Shown here: positions 35,939-45,596 of the stretch, one piece after another
Position numbering within the stretch: position 1 is the first letter of the stretch
Layout: each line of letters opens with the position of its first letter
Assembly: GCF_907164845.1 (NCBI RefSeq)
Contig: NZ_OU015430.1
Coordinates: 2,098,001 to 2,162,000, forward strand
Direction: 5' to 3'
DNA: 64,000 bases
Origin: Lysobacter luteus
GTDB taxonomy: Bacteria; Pseudomonadota; Gammaproteobacteria; Xanthomonadales; Xanthomonadaceae
Made by a program: the position numbers and the translations under genes
Notes under the pieces: model-generated
Databases searched by the model: none
Told to the model about the DNA's origin: nothing
What the model saw: only the letters and a program-made list of their open reading frames with translations

Positions 35939-35961
35939 TTGGTGGAATAATATAACATTTC
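35939..35961. promoter_or_regulatory. Zur box in the divergent merC-like / TonB receptor promoter region
   Basis: The right half, TATAACATTTC, is identical to the consensus zinc-uptake regulator half-site; the left half is degenerate. By eye 17 of 23 positions match GAAATGTTATAATATAACATTTC. It lies 25 bases before the receptor ATG and about 30 before the MerC-like ATG, in a strikingly AT-rich patch of this GC-rich genome, and the zur gene itself is two genes away. Confidence 0.8.
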
Positions 35962-35985
35962 GACACCACCGCAACTGCCAACGAC

Positions 35986-38187
35986 ATGTCCGCGTCCCGT
36001 CTGCGCCACCTGCCCCTCTCACTCGCAATCGCCCTGTCGATGCCGCTGGCCGCCCAGGCCCACGAGGCGCAGGACCCGACCGGCACCGGCCACGACCATG
36101 AACCGACCGACCTGGCCCGCGTTGAAGTCCGGGCCACGCCGCTGGCCGGTACCGCCGACAACCTGGTGCGCCCGGTCGAGGTGCTCGCGGGCGAGGCGCT
36201 GGACGCGGCGAAGGCCAGTTCGCTGGGCGAGACGGTCAACAAGTTGCCGGGCGTGCAGTCGTCGTATTTCGGCCCCGGCGTGGGCCGGCCGATCATCCGG
36301 GGTTTCGACGGCGCGCGCGTGCAGGTGTTGAGCGATGGATTGGGGTCGGGCGACGTCTCGACCGTCAGCGCCGACCACGCGGTAAGCATCGAGCCGTTCC
36401 TGGCCGACCAGATCGAAGTGCTCAAGGGCCCGGCAACCCTGCTCTACGGCAGCGGCGCGATCGGCGGCGCGGTCAACGTGATCGACGGGCGCATCCCCGA
36501 GGCGGCGACGGTGGAACCGCTGGAAGGCCGCGCCGAACTGCGCGGCGGCACGGTTAACGACGAGCGTACCGGCATAGTGCGGCTGGACGGCACGTCGGCC
36601 TCGGGCAACGTGGTCTTCCACTTCGACGCACTGCATCGGGAAACCGGCGACTACGACATCCCCGGTTCGGCGGAGAGTGCGGCGACCCACGCCGGGCACG
36701 AGGAAGAGGACGGGCACGAGGAGGTAGTCGTCGGCCGGCTGCCCGGGAGCGCCATCCGCACCGATTCGGCCGCGCTCGGCCTGTCATGGGTGGGCGACCG
36801 TGGATTCATTGGTGGCGCCTACAGCCTGTTCAACAGCCGCTACGGCGTTCCCGGCCACGCGCACGGTGCTGGTGAAGCCCACGGCGACGAGCACGGGCAT
36901 GAGGACGAAGATGCCGACGGGGAACACGCCGAAGGCGGCGTCCGCATCGTGATGGACCAGCGTCGCAGCGAGTTGCGCGGCGGACTGGACGACCTCGGCG
37001 CGTTCCAGTCGCTGCGGGTCAAGCTCGCTCGCACCGAGTACACCCACACCGAATTCGAGGGCGGGGCCGTCGGTACGGTGTTCGACAACACCGCCACCGA
37101 GGCCCGGGTGGAACTGGTCCACCAGCCCATCGCCGGATGGACCGGCGCGCTGGGCGCGCAATGGTCGCAGCGCGAGTTCCTCGCGGTCGGCGACGAGGCC
37201 TTCGTCCCGGGCTCGGATTCGCGCGACGCCGGTCTCTTCTGGATCGGCGAGCGTGCATTCGGCCCCACCCGGCTCGAGTTCGGCGCCCGCCACGACCGCA
37301 ACCGCGTCGATATCGAAGAGTCCCGCGCGATCGGTCCCGACCGCGACTTCGACACCACCAGCCTGTCGGCCGCGCTGCGCTGGGACATCGGCGAGGACGT
37401 CCACCTGTCGTTCGGCCTGGACCGCGCGCAGCGCGCGCCGACCGCCGAGGAGCTGTATTCCAGCGGCATCCATGTGGCCACCGGCAGCATCGAGCTGGGC
37501 GATCCCGACATGGACGTGGAGACCGCCAACCGCGCCGAGGTCGGCGTCCACTGGCACAACGGGCCGTTCCGCATCGGCGCGTCGGTGTTCCAGGTGCGGT
37601 TCGACGATTTCGTCTATCTCGCCGATACCGGCATCGTGGAGGACGGGTTGCCGGTACGCGCGTGGACCCAGCACGACGCCCGCTTCAACGGCGCCGAGGC
37701 GGAACTGGACTGGACCTTCGTCGACAATGCCAGCGGCGCATGGGCGATGCGCGTGTTCGGCGACGTCGTGCGGGCCGAACTTGACGGTCGCGGGCGCCGC
37801 GAGGTCGCGCTGGCGGTGCCGCACGGCGACCATGCCCACCACCACACCGCGAGCCTGGCCAACGACGGCGACCTGCCCCGCATCGCCCCGGCCCGCGCCG
37901 GTGCCGAACTGCGCTGGGAGACCGGGTCCTGGCGCGCATCGCTGGGCGCGGTGCGCTACATGGAGCAGGACGACGTGGCCGAACACGAGGCCGCCACGCC
38001 GGGCTATACGCTGGTCGACGCACACCTGGCGTGGCATGCCGACACCCGCGGCGGCAACGCGTGGGAAGTCTTCGTGGACGGGAGCAACCTGCTCGACGAG
38101 GAAGCGCGGCCGCACACGTCGTTCCTGAAGGAACTCGCGCCGCTGCCGGGGCGCGGCATCGAATTCGGCGTGCGCGCGTTCTTCTAG
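35986..38187 (+). CDS. TonB-dependent receptor, ZnuD-like zinc transporter
   Basis: A 733-residue outer-membrane receptor: signal peptide ([15 protein letters not shown]), histidine-bearing N-terminus ([13 protein letters not shown]), plug domain ([53 protein letters not shown]) and a 22-strand barrel ending in FGVRAFF. Two extracellular-loop-like regions are rich in His, Asp and Glu ([10 protein letters not shown] near residue 240; [20 protein letters not shown] near residue 290), as in the zinc receptor ZnuD. With the Zur box directly upstream, high-affinity zinc uptake is the best assignment. Confidence 0.9.
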   Translation: MSASRLRHLPLSLAIALSMPLAAQAHEAQDPTGTGHDHEPTDLARVEVRATPLAGTADNLVRPVEVLAGEALDAAKASSLGETVNKLPGVQSSYFGPGVGRPIIRGFDGARVQVLSDGLGSGDVSTVSADHAVSIEPFLADQIEVLKGPATLLYGSGAIGGAVNVIDGRIPEAATVEPLEGRAELRGGTVNDERTGIVRLDGTSASGNVVFHFDALHRETGDYDIPGSAESAATHAGHEEEDGHEEVVVGRLPGSAIRTDSAALGLSWVGDRGFIGGAYSLFNSRYGVPGHAHGAGEAHGDEHGHEDEDADGEHAEGGVRIVMDQRRSELRGGLDDLGAFQSLRVKLARTEYTHTEFEGGAVGTVFDNTATEARVELVHQPIAGWTGALGAQWSQREFLAVGDEAFVPGSDSRDAGLFWIGERAFGPTRLEFGARHDRNRVDIEESRAIGPDRDFDTTSLSAALRWDIGEDVHLSFGLDRAQRAPTAEELYSSGIHVATGSIELGDPDMDVETANRAEVGVHWHNGPFRIGASVFQVRFDDFVYLADTGIVEDGLPVRAWTQHDARFNGAEAELDWTFVDNASGAWAMRVFGDVVRAELDGRGRREVALAVPHGDHAHHHTASLANDGDLPRIAPARAGAELRWETGSWRASLGAVRYMEQDDVAEHEAATPGYTLVDAHLAWHADTRGGNAWEVFVDGSNLLDEEARPHTSFLKELAPLPGRGIEFGVRAFF

Positions 38188-38678
38188 CGGCTGGCCTGCG
38201 CCTTGGCGCAGTCGGCGCACAAGCCGTGCACCTCCAGCGTCTGCGCCTGCGGCAGGAAGCCCAGCGCGCGGGCGCGGCGGTCGAGCGCATCCACGATCTG
38301 CTCATCCTCCAGCTCGGTGGCCAGGTTGCAGCGGTCGCAGATGAGGAACGGCACCGCGTGCTGTTCGCCGCCCGGGTGGTGGCAACCGACGAAGGCGTTG
38401 ATGGACGAGAGCTTGTGGATGAAGCCGTGCTCGAGCAGGAACTCGAGCGCGCGGTAGACCGTCGGCGGCGCCGCGGCACCGTGGGTCTCCTTCATCAGGT
38501 CGAGCAACTCGTAGGCCTTCACCGGGCGGTCGGCGGCGGCGATCAGGCGCAACGCGTGCGCGCGGATCGGGGTCAGCCGCAGCCCGCGCGCCTCGCACAC
38601 CCGCTCCACCTCGCTGACGAAACCTTCGGCGTCGTCGACGTGGTGCTGGGGGTCGGTGCAGGCGTGGTGGTGGCCCAT
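38184..38678 (-). CDS. zur: Fur-family zinc uptake regulator Zur
   Basis: A 164-residue Fur-family repressor. The winged helix is seen in [29 protein letters not shown] and [18 protein letters not shown], and the metal sites in [17 protein letters not shown] and LCADC (structural CxxC pairs). The sequence SINAFVGC is typical of Zur rather than Fur. The N-terminus [11 protein letters not shown] is histidine-rich. It ends by overlapping the stop of the ZnuD-like receptor gene by four bases. Confidence 0.92.
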   Translation of the reverse strand: MGHHHACTDPQHHVDDAEGFVSEVERVCEARGLRLTPIRAHALRLIAAADRPVKAYELLDLMKETHGAAAPPTVYRALEFLLEHGFIHKLSSINAFVGCHHPGGEQHAVPFLICDRCNLATELEDEQIVDALDRRARALGFLPQAQTLEVHGLCADCAKAQASR

Positions 38679-38687
38679 GTCCCCGAT

Positions 38688-40094
38688 CTAGTCGCCCGCC
38701 GGCACTTTTGCAAGGGCGGCATCGATCCGGCGCAGCGCTTCGTCGCGACCGGCGAGGTAGACCGTGTGCGAGATGTCCGGGCTCACTTGCGTGCCGGTGA
38801 TCGCCACCCGCATCGGCTGGGCGACCTTGCCCATGCCCAGTTCCAACGCGGCGGCGGTCTCGTGCAGCGCGGCGTTGATCGCGTCGGTGGTCCATTGTGG
38901 CAACGCGGCCAGGCGCTCGCGCGCATCGGCCAGCGGCGCACGGGCGGCGGGCTTGAGGTGCTTCGCCACCGCCGCCTCGTCGTACTGCGTGAGCGGGCCG
39001 AACCACACGGCGGCGCGCTCGGCCATTTCCTTCAGCGTCTGCACGCGGTCGCGCAGGGCCAGCACGATGTCGGCAGCGGCCGGGCCGTTGGCGAGGTCGT
39101 AGCCGGCGTCGCGCAGGTGCCATTCCAGGTGTGCGGCCACGGCGGCCGGCTCGTCGGCCTTGAGGTACTGCTGGTTGAGCCAGCCGAGCTTGGCCGGGTC
39201 CAGCCGCGAGGCCTTGGCGTTGACGTCCTTCAGATCGAACAGCGATTTCATCTCGTCGATCGAGAAGATCTCCTGGTCGCCGTGCGACCAGCCCAGCCGG
39301 ACCAGGTAGTTCAGCAGCGCGTGCGGCAGGTAACCGGCGTCGCGGTACTGCATGACGTCGGCCGCCCCGGTGCGCTTGGACAATTTCGCACCGTCGGGAT
39401 CGAGGATCATCGGCAGGTGCGCGAAATGCGGGACCGCGGCGCCGAGCGCCTGGTAGATGTTGATCTGGCGCGGCGTGTTGTTGACATGGTCGTCGCCACG
39501 GACGACGTCGGTGATGCCCATGTCGATGTCGTCGACCACCACCGCGAAGTTGTAGGTCGCGTAGCCGTCGGAGCGGAAGATCACCAGGTCGTCCAGCTCG
39601 CTGTTGGCGATCTCGATGCGGCCCTTGACCTTGTCGTCCCACGCGACCACGCCGTCGAGCGGGTTGCGGAAGCGGATGACCCGGTTCGGATCGTCGCGGT
39701 ACGGCAGTGCGGCGTCGCGCGCGGCACCGCTGTAGCGCGGCTTGTCACCGGCGGCCATCGCGGCTTCGCGCATCGCCTCCAGCTCGTCCTTGGTCTCGTA
39801 CGCGTAGTACGCATGGCCGGACGCAACAAGTTGCTCGGCGACCTCGCGGTAGCGGTCCAGGCGATGGGTCTGGTAGACCGGGCCTTCGTCGTAGTCGAGC
39901 CCGAGCCACTCCATCGCCTGCAGGATCGCGTCGATCGCGGCCTGGGTGCTGCGCTCGCGGTCGGTGTCCTCGATGCGCAGGATGAACTGGCCGCCGCGGC
40001 GACGCGCCTCCAGCCAGCAGTACAGCGCGGTGCGCGCGCCGCCGATGTGCAGGTAACCGGTGGGGCTGGGGGCGAAGCGGGTGCGGCAGGTCAT
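38688..40094 (-). CDS. gltX: glutamyl-tRNA synthetase
   Basis: A 468-residue class I aminoacyl-tRNA synthetase that charges tRNA-Glu. Seen: [20 protein letters not shown] (HIGH motif as HIGG), [11 protein letters not shown], the specificity region [26 protein letters not shown], and the KMSKS loop as KLSKRTG. Length matches bacterial GluRS; no second gltX-like gene is present. It lies immediately upstream of zur in the same orientation with nine bases between, so zur may be co-transcribed. Confidence 0.97.
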   Translation of the reverse strand: MTCRTRFAPSPTGYLHIGGARTALYCWLEARRRGGQFILRIEDTDRERSTQAAIDAILQAMEWLGLDYDEGPVYQTHRLDRYREVAEQLVASGHAYYAYETKDELEAMREAAMAAGDKPRYSGAARDAALPYRDDPNRVIRFRNPLDGVVAWDDKVKGRIEIANSELDDLVIFRSDGYATYNFAVVVDDIDMGITDVVRGDDHVNNTPRQINIYQALGAAVPHFAHLPMILDPDGAKLSKRTGAADVMQYRDAGYLPHALLNYLVRLGWSHGDQEIFSIDEMKSLFDLKDVNAKASRLDPAKLGWLNQQYLKADEPAAVAAHLEWHLRDAGYDLANGPAAADIVLALRDRVQTLKEMAERAAVWFGPLTQYDEAAVAKHLKPAARAPLADARERLAALPQWTTDAINAALHETAAALELGMGKVAQPMRVAITGTQVSPDISHTVYLAGRDEALRRIDAALAKVPAGD

Positions 40095-40175
40095 GCGATC
40101 GTGCTCGGGACAGGCGAGCCGCCGATTTTAGCCGGTCGCCCCGGGGCCCGCGCGCGGCACCCTTACAATGCCGCG

Positions 40176-40910
40176 ATGACCACGCTTTTCATCTCCGACC
40201 TCCACCTCGACGCCGAGCGGCCGGAAATCACCGAGCTGTTCGGTCGCTTCCTGCGAGACGAGGCCCGGGGTGCGGATGCGCTGTACATCCTCGGTGATCT
40301 GTTCGAGGCCTGGGTCGGCGACGATGATCCCTCCGACACCGGCACGTTGGTCGCCGAGGCGCTGCGCGCGGTGTCGGCTGCCGGCACGCCGGTGTCGTTC
40401 ATGCACGGCAACCGCGATTTCCTGCTCGGGCATGACTTTGCGCGACGCGCCGGCATGGCGATCCTGACCGATCCGTCGGTGGTGTGCCTGTACGGCCGCC
40501 CCACCCTGCTCCTGCACGGCGACACCCTGTGTACCGGCGATGTCGCCTACCAGCAGTTCCGTGCGCAGACCCGCAACCCGACCTGGCAGCGGCAGTTCCT
40601 GGCGCAGCCGCTCGCGGCAAGGCTCGCGTTCGCGCAGCAGGCCCGCGCGGCCAGCAAGGCGCACCAGTCGGGGCTGTCGTCGCAGGGAACGATGGAGACC
40701 ATCACCGACGTCGCACCCGACGAGGTCGCGGGCGTGTTCGCGCGGTTCGGGGTCGACACGATGATCCACGGCCACACCCACCGTCCCGCCATGCACCAGG
40801 TGGATGTCACCGGGCGCGCGCGCCGCCGCATCGTGCTCGGCGACTGGTACGAGCAGGGTTCGGTGTTGCGGGTGGACGCGGCTGGCGAACGCCTCGAAGC
40901 GCTGGCCTAG
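40176..40910 (+). CDS. lpxH: UDP-2,3-diacylglucosamine diphosphatase
   Basis: A 244-residue metallophosphoesterase that makes lipid X in lipid A biosynthesis at the inner membrane. The metal motifs are [28 protein letters not shown] and [10 protein letters not shown], all at expected positions. The ATG at 40176 opens [12 protein letters not shown]. It is divergent from gltX. Confidence 0.95.
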   Translation: MTTLFISDLHLDAERPEITELFGRFLRDEARGADALYILGDLFEAWVGDDDPSDTGTLVAEALRAVSAAGTPVSFMHGNRDFLLGHDFARRAGMAILTDPSVVCLYGRPTLLLHGDTLCTGDVAYQQFRAQTRNPTWQRQFLAQPLAARLAFAQQARAASKAHQSGLSSQGTMETITDVAPDEVAGVFARFGVDTMIHGHTHRPAMHQVDVTGRARRRIVLGDWYEQGSVLRVDAAGERLEALA

Positions 40911-41407
40911 CCTGCCGCATCGGGTGCTTCGCCGACCGGGTCACCGGTGCGGCGCGCGCAGCCGGTCATGGTGGTGGCGCCCCAGTCGAACCGGGCGGTG
41001 AAGTCGTGCCGCCAGCCCGACATCGAGTCCTGGCAGGGCTGGTCGCGCAGCTCGAGCTCGAACTCCCGGCCGTCGTGCTCGCCGCGGTAGACGACATTGC
41101 CGTCGCGCGCCTCACGCGTGGCCTGCAGTACCAGGCCGGGCATCTGCTCCGGCGTGCTGTAGATCAGCGCATCGCCGTCGACCTCGACCGACCAGAACGG
41201 CTCGTTGCCACCGGCGATGAACGCAGTGACGTCGACCATCGGGGAGTTGGCGGTCGTGGCCGGCGGCGCCGACGCATCCACCGGGGCGGGACTCGCCGTG
41301 GTGTCTGGCGCGGTGGCGCCGTCCTGCGGGTCGGCCGTCTCCTCGGCAGTACAGGCGGCAAGCAGGCCGACCAGGGCCAGCGCAGCAAACAGTCGTGGAG
41401 CGGTCAT
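40907..41407 (-). CDS. COG3650-type lipoprotein
   Basis: A 166-residue lipoprotein (lipobox LLAAC) with an Ala/Thr/Pro-rich linker to about residue 60, then a conserved domain recognised by [17 protein letters not shown] and [11 protein letters not shown], as in the COG3650 family of periplasmic proteins of unknown function. It ends overlapping the convergent lpxH stop. It is the last member of the minus-strand block running from purF. Confidence 0.85.
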   Translation of the reverse strand: MTAPRLFAALALVGLLAACTAEETADPQDGATAPDTTASPAPVDASAPPATTANSPMVDVTAFIAGGNEPFWSVEVDGDALIYSTPEQMPGLVLQATREARDGNVVYRGEHDGREFELELRDQPCQDSMSGWRHDFTARFDWGATTMTGCARRTGDPVGEAPDAAG

Positions 41408-41452
41408 GGCGGCATCCCGGTGGGCGACGGCGCGAGCGTGACGCGCGGGCGG

Positions 41453-42283
41453 TCAGCGCCCCGTGAGTGCGGCGGCCTCGCGCAGCATCGCCAGCTCGTC
41501 CTCGTCGAACCCGGCGGCCGCGCGGGCATCGAAGTTGAAAGGGCCATGCAGCACGGCGCGGGCGTAGTCGGCCAGCAATGCACGGAACGTCGGCCCCGGC
41601 GCCTTGCCTTCCCGCTCGCAGTACCAGCGGAACCAGCGCGACCCGGCAGCGACGTGTGCCACCTCCTCGCGCAGGATCGTTTCCAGGATCCGCACCGTTT
41701 CCGCATCGCCCAGCCCGCGCAGGCGATCGATCATGCCTGGGGTCACGTCGAGCCCGCGGGCCTCGAGCACGCGCGGCACCAGCGCCATCCGCGCCAGGCC
41801 GTCGTGTGCGGTCTTCTCCGCCATTTCCCACAGACCGTTGTGGGCGTCGAAGTCGCCGTAGTCGTGGCCCAGGTCCAGCAGCCGCGCCCTTAGCAGGGTG
41901 AAGTGGCGGGCTTCGTCGTTCGCGCAGGACACCCAGTCGGCGTAGAACGCCAGCGGCAACCCACGGAAACGGTAGACCGCATCCCAAGCCAGGTCGATCG
42001 CATTGAACTCGATGTGGGCGATCGCATGGATGAAGGCCGCGCGGCCCTCATCAGTGCCCAGGCCACGCCGGGGCAACTCGCGTGGATGGACCAGCCGCGG
42101 CCGCGGCGGGCGCCCAGGCATGCGGATCGGCTCCGGCGGCGCGGCGGCGCCGGGCACCGCCAACTCGCCGCGTTCGAACGCCGCCGCCGCCTCGAAGGTG
42201 GCCGCTACCTTCGCCTCGGGCGTGGCGGCGTCGAGGCAGCCGCGGGCGGCGTCGAACAGCGAATCCGACACGTCCCCGCTCAC
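41453..42283 (-). CDS. DUF455 ferritin-like protein
   Basis: A 276-residue protein with a ferritin-like four-helix domain. Iron-ligand-like motifs: HAIAHIEFNAIDLAWDAVYRF, SCANDEARHFTLL, and ILREEVAHVAAGSRWFRWYC, giving the E/ExxH pattern of di-iron carboxylate proteins. It resembles the MiaE/DUF455 group. ATG 42283 overlaps the purF stop, so it is translated together with PurF; a link to purines is not established. Confidence 0.9.
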   Translation of the reverse strand: MSGDVSDSLFDAARGCLDAATPEAKVAATFEAAAAFERGELAVPGAAAPPEPIRMPGRPPRPRLVHPRELPRRGLGTDEGRAAFIHAIAHIEFNAIDLAWDAVYRFRGLPLAFYADWVSCANDEARHFTLLRARLLDLGHDYGDFDAHNGLWEMAEKTAHDGLARMALVPRVLEARGLDVTPGMIDRLRGLGDAETVRILETILREEVAHVAAGSRWFRWYCEREGKAPGPTFRALLADYARAVLHGPFNFDARAAAGFDEDELAMLREAAALTGR

Positions 42284-43749
42284 CCGCCGCGGCGGGTGGT
42301 CTTGGCGTCGTCGGAGCGCAACCGCTTGATGTGCTCGAAGTAGTCGGCTTCGGTGCCGGTGACGTACTCACCGTTGAAGCAGGACGAGTCGAAGTGCTCG
42401 ATCCGGTGCTTGGGCCCCGACACCGCGTGCTCGAGCGCATCCAGGTCCTGGTACACGAGCCAGTCGCAGCCCAGCAGGTCCTGCACTTCCTGCTCGGTGC
42501 GGTTGAAAGCGATCAGCTCCTCGCGAGTGGGCATGTCGATGCCGTAGATGTTGGGGTGCCGCACCGGCGGCGCCGCCGAGGCGAGGTAGACCTTGCGGGC
42601 GCCGGCATCGCGCGCCATTTGCACGATCTGGCGCGAGGTGGTGCCACGCACGATCGAGTCGTCGACCAGCAGGACCACGCGGTTGCGGAACTCCAGCGGG
42701 ATCGGATTGAGCTTGCGGCGCACCGACTTCGCGCGTTCGCCCTGCCCCGGCATGATGAACGTTCGGCCGACGTAGCGGTTCTTGATGAAGCCCTCGCGGT
42801 ACTTCACCCCGAGTACGTTGGCCACCTCCAGCGCGGCGTCGCGCGAGGAGTCGGGGATCGGGATCACGGTGTCGATATCGTGGTCCGGGCGCAGGCGCAG
42901 GATCTTCTCGCCGAGCGTCTGGCCCATGCGCATGCGCGCCTTGTGGACCGAGATGTCGTCGATCATCGAGTCGGGCCGCGCGAAGTACACGTACTCGAAC
43001 ATGCACGGCGTGTGCTTGCCCGGCTCCACGCACTGGCGCGCGCGCAGCTGGCCGTCGGCGGTCACCACGATGCCCTCGCCCGGGTTCACGTCGCGCACGC
43101 GCTGGAAACCCAGCAGGTCGAAGGCGACCGATTCCGATGCGACCGCATACTCGTCGCCGGCGGCGGTAGTGCGCTTGCCGAGCACCAGCGGGCGGATGCC
43201 GTTGGGATCGCGGAACGCCACCAGCCCCAGCCCGAGCACGGTGGCGACCACCGCATAGCCGCCGACGCACCGCTTGTGCACGCGCTCGACCGCCTTGAAC
43301 GCGGCCTCGGGCGTCAATGCCTTCTGCGCATCCAGCTCGTGCGCGAACACGTTGAGCAGGACTTCCGAGTCGGAGTCGGTGTTGACGTTGCGACGGTCCT
43401 GTTCGAACACCTCGCGGCGCAGCGCGTCGGTGTTAATGAGGTTGCCGTTGTGCGCCAGGGCGATGCCGAATGGCGAGTTGACGTAGAACGGCTGCGCCTC
43501 GTCGTCACCCTCGCTGCCGGCGGTCGGATAACGGCAGTGGCCGATGCCGATGCCGCCGCGCAGCAGGCGCATGGAGTCGGCGTCGAACACGTCGCTGACC
43601 AGGCCGTTGCCTTTGTGCACAAGCAGCCGGCTGCCGTGTGCGGTGGCGATGCCGGCCGCGTCCTGGCCCCGGTGCTGCAGCACCGTCAGGCCGTCGTAGA
43701 GCTGGGCCGCGACGTCGTTGTGGCCGACGATTCCGATGATGCCGCACAT
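42280..43749 (-). CDS. purF: amidophosphoribosyltransferase
   Basis: A 489-residue PurF, which makes 5-phosphoribosylamine from PRPP and glutamine, the first committed step of purine synthesis. The N-terminal nucleophile Cys2 (MCGIIGIVG), RHRGQD-type loop (LQHRGQDAAGI), NGNL, and the PRPP loop VLLVDDSIVRGTTS are present. cvpA lies four bases upstream. Translational overlap with the DUF455 gene downstream. Confidence 0.97.
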   Translation of the reverse strand: MCGIIGIVGHNDVAAQLYDGLTVLQHRGQDAAGIATAHGSRLLVHKGNGLVSDVFDADSMRLLRGGIGIGHCRYPTAGSEGDDEAQPFYVNSPFGIALAHNGNLINTDALRREVFEQDRRNVNTDSDSEVLLNVFAHELDAQKALTPEAAFKAVERVHKRCVGGYAVVATVLGLGLVAFRDPNGIRPLVLGKRTTAAGDEYAVASESVAFDLLGFQRVRDVNPGEGIVVTADGQLRARQCVEPGKHTPCMFEYVYFARPDSMIDDISVHKARMRMGQTLGEKILRLRPDHDIDTVIPIPDSSRDAALEVANVLGVKYREGFIKNRYVGRTFIMPGQGERAKSVRRKLNPIPLEFRNRVVLLVDDSIVRGTTSRQIVQMARDAGARKVYLASAAPPVRHPNIYGIDMPTREELIAFNRTEQEVQDLLGCDWLVYQDLDALEHAVSGPKHRIEHFDSSCFNGEYVTGTEADYFEHIKRLRSDDAKTTRRGG

Positions 43750-43753
43750 GGTT

Positions 43754-44482
43754 TCAGGATCCTGGGTTGGAGGGTTGTTGCGGTGAAGACGGTGGAACGG
43801 ACGGGTCGGCGCCCTGCGGAAGCAGGCCGGCGTCGCCGGAGGCGGTGTCCTGCATGCCCGGTTGCTGGATCGCCTGCATGCGCTCGAGCAGGACATCGGT
43901 GGCCGCCGTCCCGAATCCGGCCGGGAGGTCGACCGGCAGCGGAAGCGCCGCCGCACCCGCCGGCGAGACCAGCGCCGGACCGGCCGACTCGCCCCGGAAA
44001 TCGACCCGCTGCGCCACCCAGCCGGGCAGCCACGCGCTGAGCCACTGCGCCCCGGGCACGAACACCGGCACCACCGGCGAGGCGCGCCACTCCGGCGTGC
44101 GGGGCACCGCCGTCAGCCCGAGCAGCAGCACCAGTGCGCAAGCCACGAACGCGCCGCGGGCCGCGCCGAGCAGCAGGCCGAGCATCCGGTCCAGGCCGGA
44201 CAACCCCACCGTCTGTACCAGCTTGCGCACCAGCCAGCCGACCACGCCAACCGCCAGCAACACCGCGATGAACGCCAGCGCGTAACCGCCCAGCAACTGG
44301 GTCGCGCTCGGCTCGCCATCGGCGGCCATCATCAATCCGACGTCGCCGCCGAAGCGGAACGCCGCCCATGCCGCCAGCACCCACGCGGCCAGCGAGGCGA
44401 GCACGCCGACGAAGCCGCGCATCAGCCCGAACACCGCCGAGACCACGACAACCGCGAGCAGGACCCAGTCGACCGCGCTCAT
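43754..44482 (-). CDS. cvpA: CvpA family protein
   Basis: A 242-residue inner-membrane protein with four helices and the CvpA signature DWVLLAVVVVSAVFGLMRGFVGVLASLAAWVLA, and GLSGLDRMLGLLLGAARGA. The C-terminal third (from about 165) is a Pro/Ala/Gln-rich soluble tail longer than in E. coli CvpA. In E. coli CvpA affects colicin V export and envelope stress; its order dedD-cvpA-purF is conserved here. Confidence 0.93.
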   Translation of the reverse strand: MSAVDWVLLAVVVVSAVFGLMRGFVGVLASLAAWVLAAWAAFRFGGDVGLMMAADGEPSATQLLGGYALAFIAVLLAVGVVGWLVRKLVQTVGLSGLDRMLGLLLGAARGAFVACALVLLLGLTAVPRTPEWRASPVVPVFVPGAQWLSAWLPGWVAQRVDFRGESAGPALVSPAGAAALPLPVDLPAGFGTAATDVLLERMQAIQQPGMQDTASGDAGLLPQGADPSVPPSSPQQPSNPGS

Positions 44483-44501
44483 GGTGCTGGCGCGCCGGGC
44501 C

Positions 44502-45479
44502 TCACGGGTGCGCGTGGACGAAGCCGTTGATGCCGAGCTTCGCGGCCACCTGCGCCTTGAGTCGCTCGGCGGCGTCGCGGTCGGCGACCGGACCGACCTG
44601 GACCCGGGTCAACGTGCCCTTGTCGGTCTGCACCGACTGCACGAAGGCACTCAGCCCGGCGGCGCGCGCGCGGTCACGCAGCGCGTTGGCGTCGGCCACA
44701 TTGCTGAAGGCACCCAGCTGGACGGCGAACCCGACCCCGGCGGCCGCCGGCGGCGGCGCAGGCGTGGAGGCCGGCGGAGGCTTCGGTGCCGCCGGCGCAA
44801 CTGCAGGCTCGGGTTTGGGCTCGGGCGCCTTGGCGACGGGCTTGGCCGGGGTTTCCGGCAGCGCCGTGGTTTCGGCAGGTGCCGGATCCGGCGCGGGCAC
44901 CGCGGTCGACGCCGGCGTGCCGGCCACTTCTTCGTGGTCTTCACCGCCGTCGATCGCCAGCACCCGCGACCCGACATCGTCGCGTACATGGGCGGCGCGC
45001 AGGCGCGCAGCCTCGGCGGTGGCGCGCGTATCGAACGGACCGATGCGCACGCGGTGCAGCGTGCGGCCGTCGTGCATGGCGGTTTCCTGGTAGCCGGGCA
45101 ACTGCGATGCCAGCAGCGCATCGACCACGCGCTGCGCGTCCGCGGCGGTCGCGTAGCTGCCGAAACTGACCGCGTAGCCGCCGCCTGCGGTGGCGGCGGG
45201 GAACATCCCGCTGCCCGCGCGGGTATCGACCGTCGGCAGCCCGCCTTCCACCGGCTCGGGTTCCATCCCGGTCACGCTGCCACCGGCGCGCGCCGACGGC
45301 GTCACGAGCGGCAGTTCACGGGTCTCGAACTGGCCCTGCGGGGTGTCCGGGATGTCGAGCGGGACGTCGGAGATGCCGCTTTCCGGCGCCGGCCCCTTGA
45401 TCAGCATCGGCAGGAAGATCACTGCGATCGCGACCAGCACGGCGGCGCCGATCAGGCGCTGTTTCAGGGCAGGTTCCAT
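44502..45479 (-). CDS. DedD-like SPOR-domain protein with two SPOR repeats
   Basis: A 325-residue bitopic membrane protein: one N-terminal helix (LIGAAVLVAIAVIFLPMLI), a linker, then two SPOR domains. The first reads GGYAVSFGSYATAADAQRVVDALL (about 100-170), the second GVGFAVQLGAFSNVADANALRDRA (about 245-320), separated by an Ala/Pro-rich stretch. SPOR domains bind denuded glycan at the septum; DedD of E. coli, next to cvpA as here, helps FtsN in division. Two SPOR copies is unusual, DedD normally having one. Confidence 0.9.
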   Translation of the reverse strand: MEPALKQRLIGAAVLVAIAVIFLPMLIKGPAPESGISDVPLDIPDTPQGQFETRELPLVTPSARAGGSVTGMEPEPVEGGLPTVDTRAGSGMFPAATAGGGYAVSFGSYATAADAQRVVDALLASQLPGYQETAMHDGRTLHRVRIGPFDTRATAEAARLRAAHVRDDVGSRVLAIDGGEDHEEVAGTPASTAVPAPDPAPAETTALPETPAKPVAKAPEPKPEPAVAPAAPKPPPASTPAPPPAAAGVGFAVQLGAFSNVADANALRDRARAAGLSAFVQSVQTDKGTLTRVQVGPVADRDAAERLKAQVAAKLGINGFVHAHP

Positions 45480-45596
45480 CGGTGCTCGCAGGCCTGGAAA
45501 GGATGCCGGCGAATTATACCCGTGGTCCGGCGGCCCACCGCCGTGGCGTGCGAAGCGGCGGGCGCGTCGTTCAGGCCCCGGCGACTGACGGGTTGC

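Noticed and set aside
35908-35985. Mercury-resistance operon
   Set aside because: The MerC-like gene has no merA, merT, merP or merR near it. The Zur box and receptor point to zinc instead.
38031-40175. Long plus-strand open frame before lpxH
   Set aside because: It is antisense to zur and gltX. Only the part from ATG 40176 encodes recognisable LpxH.
42082-44040. 652-codon plus-strand open frame
   Set aside because: Antisense to purF and cvpA, both certain.
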